From Incurvaria masculella (Eukaryota > Arthropoda > Insecta > Lepidoptera > Incurvariidae): 64,000 nt of DNA. The stretch covers positions 7,649,001-7,713,000 of the forward strand of contig OX335652.1 in NCBI GenBank assembly GCA_946894095.1. Reading direction: 5' to 3'. The notes under the pieces were generated by a model. That model did no database searches, was not told the DNA's origin, and was given only the letters and a program-made list of their open reading frames with translations. Every line of letters begins with the position of its first letter. Within the stretch, counting starts at the first letter, position 1. Positions 34,701 to 43,700 of the stretch are shown here, piece by piece. The translations under genes were made by a program, and so were the position numbers.

Positions 34701-37700
34701 GTTAAAAAGGGTCCTCATATTTAGCGGTAAAATTTATTTGTACACATAACTAAACGTTATTTCATTGTTGACTGGGCTTGACTTTCACTGGGCCAAATTT
34801 GTTGGACGCCTTATGCCCCCTGACCCCTTAATATTGACCCCTTAGAAGGGATGTATCGAATTTACAACCACCCTGTATGTTTGTCAAGTGTTTGTGAATA
34901 ATGCTAGTAATACGAATAATTTTAGTATTTTTTTAAGGTTATAAAAATGTTACGAAAAAGGATGAAGCTGAAAGTCCACAAGTAATGTCTTAGACTTGTT
35001 TATACTAAAACCATACCCATACTTAACACGATGTATGACAAGATGAACGACACCCATACACTTGTAGATACATCCGAACGTTTTTGATCCCACATAGGTC
35101 CTAGCTGAAAACCAGCAGCCTGTAAAGTTTATGACTAGCATGGCAAGCTGAACTAACGAATAAGTACTACAAATATGATTAACTTTACCAAATAGACAAA
35201 TGTTAGAATCAGCATTTGAACGTTAAATGAGCCAATATACAGACTGTTGCAACGGCCTCGTGTTTTTCCAAGACAATAAGTTTTTTTTTCTCTAAGGTGT
35301 CTAGTTACTAAGTTATGAATTTCTGCAGTTTATTTGCGGGTAGTGGTAGGACGCCCCGCCTGAAGACCGGTCGGCGGGGGAAGGGTCACGCAGCACGTGA
35401 CATCAAACCCGACCCTAGGGTGCTACTGGACTTGTGTCGTCGATGGTGTGGCTAAACTAATGAATAACTTTTTATTTAGAGGATATTCAGAAACATCTAT
35501 TACACTTTTTGCTAATGTCAATCCCAATAATCATTTTCTAAATTGTATGTACTGGCCGTTGCAACAGCCTGTAGAGTTTGAGTCGGATGCACAATCACGG
35601 AGGTCTCCGTGTCCATAACTAACACGCAACGTTCTACGATCGGAAATAATAGTTATGCGACGTTCTACGATCGGAAATAATAAACATGCAACGTTCTACG
35701 ATCGGAAATAATAAACATGCGACGTTCTACGATCGGAAATAATAAACATGCGACGTTCTTGGATCGGAAACAATAAACATGCGACGTTCTAAGATCGGAA
35801 AGAGACCTACTGGTCCGATTGACGATCCTGACCGCGCGGCAGACGAAGTCGCAGGTGCCGGAGGCCTCCATGTTGGCGTCCTTGAGCTGGTAGGCGACCG
35901 AGCCGTACGTGGTGAGTCCGAGCCCCAGCCCGTGGCCGAGCCCCCCGGACTCGACTCCGTACTTGGACTGCTCGCCGCACAGCCGCCGCTGCTCGTCGCC
36001 GGACACCTGCGCCGACTTTACGTTACATTAAAACCGCTCCGCTTCATGCCTCCCGTTCGTTATGCTGCTATCTCGGGTAAAAGAATCCGGCCAAGTGCCG
36101 GACTCGTACACGAAGGGTTCCGTACCATCGGACAAGATTTAACGCAACAAAATCACGTTTACTATTTTTTATTTAACCTATTTGTTGTTATAGCGGCATA
36201 ATAAATACAAACTCTGTGAAAATGTCGGCTGCCTATACCTATTACGTTTCATGAGATACAGCCCTGTGACGGACGGATGGACGGACGGACGGAAAGACTG
36301 ATGGACGCACGAACGGACAGCGGAAGGCTAGTAATAGGGTTTCGTTGGCACCCTTTGGGTACGGACCACGGAGGATAGAGGTAGAGAGATGGTCTAAGCA
36401 AACTGGGTCTGTGTCCACCAAGTGGGTCGCTACGTCACAGCCCACGTGATAAAGAAGGCGTGGCTTAGCGACATTCGCGACATGGCGCTAGCGGTGAAAG
36501 AAAAGAAAAAAGAAAAGGTAGGTATTTGTCAGTAAAACACCTCATATTTTATAATTTGAGTCAATATACAAGATACAATGCTCGATTGTATCGATGTATC
36601 GCTCATGCTATGTGCCGATAGATGGCGCGCAATAATTTTCGTTTTACGGTAAGAAATGTTGATCTCATGATGCAAATTTTAATGACATTTTTAAATTAAA
36701 ATTATTTGAATCCGCGCGAAGGCATAGATTTAAATTTCTAAGGTTTTTTTTTAGAAAAAACACTTAGTAAAATTTAAAAGGGACCATCTAGTTGTAGTCT
36801 TGTAACCACTAAGAATAGCTCTCGGAACAGCTGCTACCAGTATATCGATTCTTCCGGTAGATGGATTTCGCAAAAATGGGCGGTGCATGACCCCACCATG
36901 AAACGATTTTCCCCCCGCTTCCCCGCACAGTGTCACGCTCCGATCCTTAGTAATATGAGTTAAAAACATCTCCTCTCTCCCTCTATCCTTTCTTTTCGGT
37001 TATGTGGCTGCTATCAGAACGTTAAACATAGGCTAGAATCTGCAACTGCGCCCTTAATATATCTTTCGACAACAAAAATGTCATTGAGGCTTATGCAACT
37101 TTAAAAAAAAGAAAAATTTTTTGTTTGATCTTGATAATGACGTATTTTTATTTATTTATTTATTTGGTATGCCAACAACATTATACACAAAACAGTTTCA
37201 TATTTCACTACTAAAAATAACAAATTAGTGTGTACATGTTAATTATAGGCCTACACAGCTTCCTTACAAGTAAATATAACAAATCAATTTAATTTAATTT
37301 GCTTGAAGAAGAACTATAAAATATGCAAAACAATTAATAATAATAAAAGAGATGACAATAACCAATAAGCAAAATAATAAGATTTCCAAAAAGTGATACA
37401 GGTACTACTGTTCCTTGAATTTTCTACTCACTGTAACTATATTTATGGTTTAAAAAAAAGAAAAATAACAGAGATATTAAAAAATAATAAAAAATATCCA
37501 CTTATGCTTATATAAAAATCTTTTTAATATCCTGAATGGAACAATAAAAAAAGTCGATGGAGTTCCTATTTGATAGTTGGGAAAGCCTGACAGAAGGTGA
37601 GTGTGATCCAATGTTTGTTCGACATCTTCTCACCGAGAAAGTTTTTCTGTCTTTAAGCCTGCAACTGTTTCGAGGAATTTGTATTTTGATTCTTTGTAGA

Positions 37701-40700
37701 AGGTCCTCACAGTCTATTTTCCCATTTAAAACTCCATGCATAAAACATAGATCTATCCGATCGCGCCGTTTCTCCAGATCTTCAATGCCATATAAATCTA
37801 ATCTATCCTGGTAGTGAGTGATACGCTTACTTATTTGGTCCTTAAAGCATAGATGGTACAAAAATCTTTTCTGAATGCGTTCGATTCTGGCAGCATGTAC
37901 GGCGTAACAAGGTTTCCAGGCTGTGCTACAGTACTCCAAAATGGGTCTCACGAGACTAAAGTAAAGTGATTTTAAAGTGTTAGAATTTCTAAATATTTTA
38001 AACTGTCTAATAACAAATCCCAATATTTTGGATGCTTTTTTTATTATTATATCATAGTGATCAGTAAATTTCATTTTTTTATCTAAAACAACTCCGAGAT
38101 CACGAAGGCATTAATTAATTAAAGGGTTTACATCTTCAAATGGTCTCCAATCATAATAAGTGAACTGATAAAAAATGGTTCTAGGTTCCCTGTATAAACA
38201 TCCACCCCAGAAAACAAACAAGAACATTAAAATACGATTCATCATCATGGCTGTAGCGCTGACGAGTGACTAGACCGGTGTACGAGTGCCGTACCTGGCT
38301 CACGGAGCTGCTGGCGCGGCGGGAGCCAGCCTCCGATACGCTGCCGGAGTAGCCGTGGTTCACCTGCGTCCCTCGCCCGCCCGCGCCGCCCGCGCCTCCG
38401 CCGCCGCCCAGCGAGCCGCGGTACGGCGACACGCTGCGGCCGCGCGTCGTCGCTGCACACGGACACATTATGAGCAATCTTTCCGTTATATTTTTCCGTT
38501 TCCGAGACCTCTTTCCGTTATATTGACGCCAAGCGTAGAGTAAAAGGGACATTAGGAACTGTTTCTCCTCTCAGTGTATACATTTGAAAGTAAACGACCG
38601 TACTGCAGAATTGTGTCACCCCTCTGCGAGACGGGCCTAGCACAGTGCAGAGTAGGTGAGCCTAAAACAACACGCTCCTACGTTACGAATGTCTGTAATA
38701 ATACTTATTAATTAAAAAAAAATGCCGCGCTAATTGCGCTAGGTTTTCTTGGCAAAAGCCAGGCCGTCGTATGAAAGTTACCCGATGCCGCCCATGGACT
38801 TTCGAAATTTCACGGGGCTGCGAAAACCATGTCGACATGTTTGAAGGGTTTGTAGGTTGTACTTTGACATTTAATTTCACAGTTAAACGACCCTAATATT
38901 AAAGGATCTCGAGGATTGGTTCGTTCTTATTTTGGGGATGTATAAAAGTGGTGCATTGCCTGCCTGTTCCGCGTTGAATGATGGTAGGTAGCTCCGTCGA
39001 GCGTTCTCTATGTGTACAGCTCCGTCGAGAGTTCTCCATGGTAGACACAATAGAACACAGAAAGAGACCCAACATTCCTTTGGAGTTGGAGGATCTCTAA
39101 ATGAAGGGATACGTCGGGGTCACTGACGAGACGCACGCCATGACGCTGTATCGAGTCCAGAGAGCAAAACAGGCACTTTTTTTTTATGCGACCCGACATG
39201 GATGGCTAATACCACACAACTACCGTTATGATATTAGCCCAATACACCACATTCCCGAAGGAATTTGGTGCCATGCCAGGACCTTCCCTTTATGAGCACG
39301 GCTACATTGAACTGGATGGAAAACACGGACAATTTTTCATTGCCGCTTCGACCATCTTTTCATCCAATGCGATGGTATTAACCCGGGCGGGCTTAAACCC
39401 TACCACATAGTAGGGGAAGGGGACCTACAGTTTTACATGGATTCCGAACCATGGAGCAGCTCGCATTCGTGATGAACATGCACTTATCGAACTCGGAAAG
39501 AGAAAGACAGTGTGGTGCATGTCGGTATTGAACCCAGGTCTCTGGTACGCTAGGCCAGTCCCCGCGCCACTAGGCTACGAGCCGCTCAAAATTAAGCTGA
39601 ACACTTAGCTGAGTTCCTTTAGAAGCCCTTTAGAGTTCTCAATAACCAACAGTTAACAAGCAAGAGAAGCCGCTGTTCCCAATATCGTGAATCGCAAGCA
39701 AACCGCCATGCTGGTGGTTTGTCATCTTGGCGAGTGCCACGTCGATGCAGTCCATTCAACGAGAAAAAAATATTAACACATAGAATTTCTAAAGAATAAC
39801 CCTAGAATTTCTGCACCAATTACAAAGCACAACATTGTTTTATTCCAATGTAGCACTTTTAAATTTAATGGCTGGAACTCGCGGAATACTTTTTGAAATA
39901 AAATTATAATCAACTAAAAGGATGTGGATACTAAAGTAAATGCTATAATAAATGAATTGACTGAATTCGCACTTAACGCATATCCTTCGGTTGGTAAATT
40001 GTATTAACGATCCCATTCTCTTCTTTTATGTATGCTGGATACACAATCCCGCTGCCGCCTCCGCCGCCCGCGTCTGCCATGATAACAAATGACGGCTGGC
40101 TCAGGACTTGACGCCTCTCTCTGAGTTTGCTATTATGCGGGTATCAGGACGGGCTTAAGATACAACAAATTTGGCACGGAATATAATGTTTGTTAATTGT
40201 GCATTGCTTCGGAAACCTGTTACAGGCATTAACCCGTTCGTTTCGATGAAATATTAACGTAATTGCTGTGACGCCACCGTCTACCCAAAATCAATTTAAT
40301 TATTTTAGTAAAATATGGTTGGTTCTTGAGCAAAATTAAAGGTCAAGGATTTTACAACCTTGGAAAACTTGAATATAGAATGGTGTTTATATTTGGTCTA
40401 CGTTTCTTTCTCGCCATTTCGAGACCAAGTCTGGTCTGTCTCTTCAGATATCTCTCTCGACTAAATTTGTTTATCTTGCAAGAGTAGCTTGCACACAAAA
40501 AATATTACATTAATGATTGTAAGTTAGAATAAACCGTGGAACTCTCTCCCTGCCATGGCATTTACTCCAAAGTACATACTATCTGGGGTCCTTCAAACAT
40601 GGCGTGAAGAAGCACCTGACCGGCCGGCATGGTTTACGTAGCCCTCATGTAAGTTCGTAGCTCATGGGCATCGTCGAGCACCTCTTTTCTGTGAGGGCCT

Positions 40701-43700
40701 GTAGTATACCAAATGCCGCGCTTAACAAAAAACCGGCCAAGTGCAAGTCGGAATCGCGCACGAAGGGTTCCGTACCATCGTATATTTAAGGAAATTACGG
40801 AAGCTCGGTTGTACCTTCTGAACTTCGCCTCTACCCGCTTTTAACCTCATTCCCGAAGGAATTAGGTGACATGCCAGGATCTTCTATTTACGACCACGGC
40901 TACATTGAACTGTATGGAAAACATGGACAATTTATTATTGCCGTTTCGACCATAGGTATTATCATCTCATGCGATGGTACCAATCGTAGGGAAAGGGCAC
41001 CTATAGTTTAACATGGATCCAAACATCTCCCAACAAACTCGCATTCATAACGAAATTCATTTATCCAATTCTGAAAAAGAAAGAAAGTGATTCATAAACG
41101 GGGCGGGGATTTGAACCCGCTACAAACATTTCCAATGCTGAATGTAACGATGAATATAAAAAAATAATCATTAAATTGTTTTTTTTTTGTTCACATTAGA
41201 AAAAAAATATTTTTTTTTTATTAAAAGAGAGGAACTTCAATCAAGAATTGATACATGAAGAATAATGTAACTTAAGCAACTTGGATTTTTTTTTATTTTT
41301 ATAATATGCATTACAAAGCCTATTTCAAAAAAAATAACAACAGTCGTCTCGATATGACAAATGATCAGATTCTGAAGGTATTATGTGAAATCAACATAAA
41401 TGTGGCTCATATCATGAACATAATTGTATCATTTTGAAGCCCTTAAAATATACAGGGTGGTTTGGTTACCATGATAAATCATTTGCTAGGTGCATAGCAG
41501 GTGAACAGGCAAAGGAGGCAAAATCAGGGCCGAGTGCACGAAAGGACAAACAATCAAAATCAACGTCAACTCCATGGGGTTCACTAAAAGTGACGTGTTT
41601 GAACATTGATTAACTCAGCCGTCCCTTCGTGCAATCGGGGCTAAGTTTGACGTTTAGTTGAATTTCGTACCATGCCAACTGGTAAATTTTAGTTGACTTG
41701 ACCGAATAACTCAATACCTACCAGCGAATGGTATGTTTTGCTGGTTCGGTTCCAGCCTTGCATTTTATTCGTAAAGTAGTTCTTTTTACTGGGTTCTTTC
41801 TTTAATTAAAGTGTCCTTGCTTCACGGTCGATTATACGTACATACAAAACACATTCCTTGGAAAAAGATATGTTCTTCTTTTTTGTTTCTTATTTTTATA
41901 ATGATTGTAATTATTCATTGTTTAGCCTTGAAAGTACCTTACAGTAGGTTTGTAGGTTACCAGGTTTGCAGGTTCCATAAAAAAAACTAACGTTGAAACT
42001 GAAAAAGCAATAATAAAAATATACGTATTTGAAAAATATGTTTTTTAATTTTTCTGTAATTTTTTCCTTCATCGATTTGTGATTTCCCACCATAGACTTG
42101 CATGTGGATAAAAAATTGTTACGCATAAGTGCATATATACGATAATATATCACTTATTGTTAATGTCTCTAGGCCAAAAACGTCCTTTGCGTTTTTTTAA
42201 ACAGAAAATGTATATAAACATTTTACGATAAATTTTTTTGCCTACCTACCCATTGAAGAGATTGATAAAGCATTTTGAAAGCAAAAACACAATTTCATTT
42301 CATTTATTTATTCTACTTCTGGTAGTCAAACTACACTAAGGGTCTAGTGCACGAAAGCAAAAAATAAAAAAATCAACATCAATGTACGTTTAAACGCGTC
42401 ACTTTGTATAGACAGTTTGGAAGGAACTCTATGCGGTTCACTAAAAGTGACGTGTTTGAACATTGATTAACTCGGCCGTCTCTTCTTGCAACCGGGGCTA
42501 AGTCATGTCACAATTTGATTGATCCGCGGATTCGATCAACCAGTGAAGAAGAACCCGCAAAGAAACTTCATACTCGCAATGTCATGCTTGCAATATTTAT
42601 GTATGTTACTTGTTATGTTAACCCGCAAATATTGCGGCTTGTAGCCGTGGCGCGGGGACTGGCCTAGCGTACCAGAGGTCTGGGTTCAATTCCGACATGC
42701 ACCACGGTCTTTCTCATTCCGAGTTCGATAAATGCATTTCGTCAAGAATGCGAGCTGCTCCATGGTTCGGAATCCATGTAAAACTGTAGGTCCCCTTCCC
42801 CTACAAGATGGTAGGGTTTAAGCCCGCCCGGGTTGGTACCATCGCATTGCATGAAAAGATGGTCGAAGCGGCAATAAAAAATTGTCCGTGTTTTCCATCC
42901 AGTTCATTGGAGCCGCGCTCATTAAAGGGAAGGTCCTGGCATGGCACCTAATTCCTTAGGGAATCAGGTGTATTAGGCTAATATCATAACGGTAGTTGTG
43001 TGGTATTAGCCATCCATGTCTGGTCGCATAAAAAAATAGCTTAGATATTTTTTACAAAGCTTCTCTGTTCCATTACAGCAATAATGTAATATTTCTAAAA
43101 ATGCAATATTGGGTACGTTCAAAATATGTAGAGAGAGATTTTTCCATCCAGTTTAACGTAGCCGTGCAGCATAAGTGAGGTCCTGGCATGGCACCTAGTT
43201 CTCATGTGGTGAGTTGGGCGAATATCATGTTAATAGGTGTTATATTGCGATCCATATACATGTACTTACTAAAAAAAACCATATACTATTTGTATATTTC
43301 ATAAAAGTCCTGATTTGACATGTATTTATATGTAAATATTATATAATTTTATTTACAAATTAGTTAAAGCTATGCTATACGTTTGCTTTGTATATTTTAA
43401 AAATATATGTTTTTAAATATATTCTTAAGTTCTATTATATTCAATCTTTAGTTTGCATATGGCGTTAATACCTACACACCGACTTCATGAATTAATGACG
43501 AAGCATCGTAAATACATCGCGCGTGCATAGAAGACGCCGCGCCTAGTGCCACACCAAAAAAAAGCGGACGGAAGAATGGTCCGCGACCAACTGCCGACAC
43601 GAGGCGAACGTCCATCTATATAAAGTCTAGCACGTGTGAGCGAGAAGACTATCGAGCAGACGGGCGCGCGGGGCGGCGCGCGTCGCGGCGCGGGGGCCAT

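Noticed and set aside
35631..35803. CRISPR array (regular 31-bp units)
   Set aside because: The units are head to tail without unique spacers, in animal DNA; it is a minisatellite.
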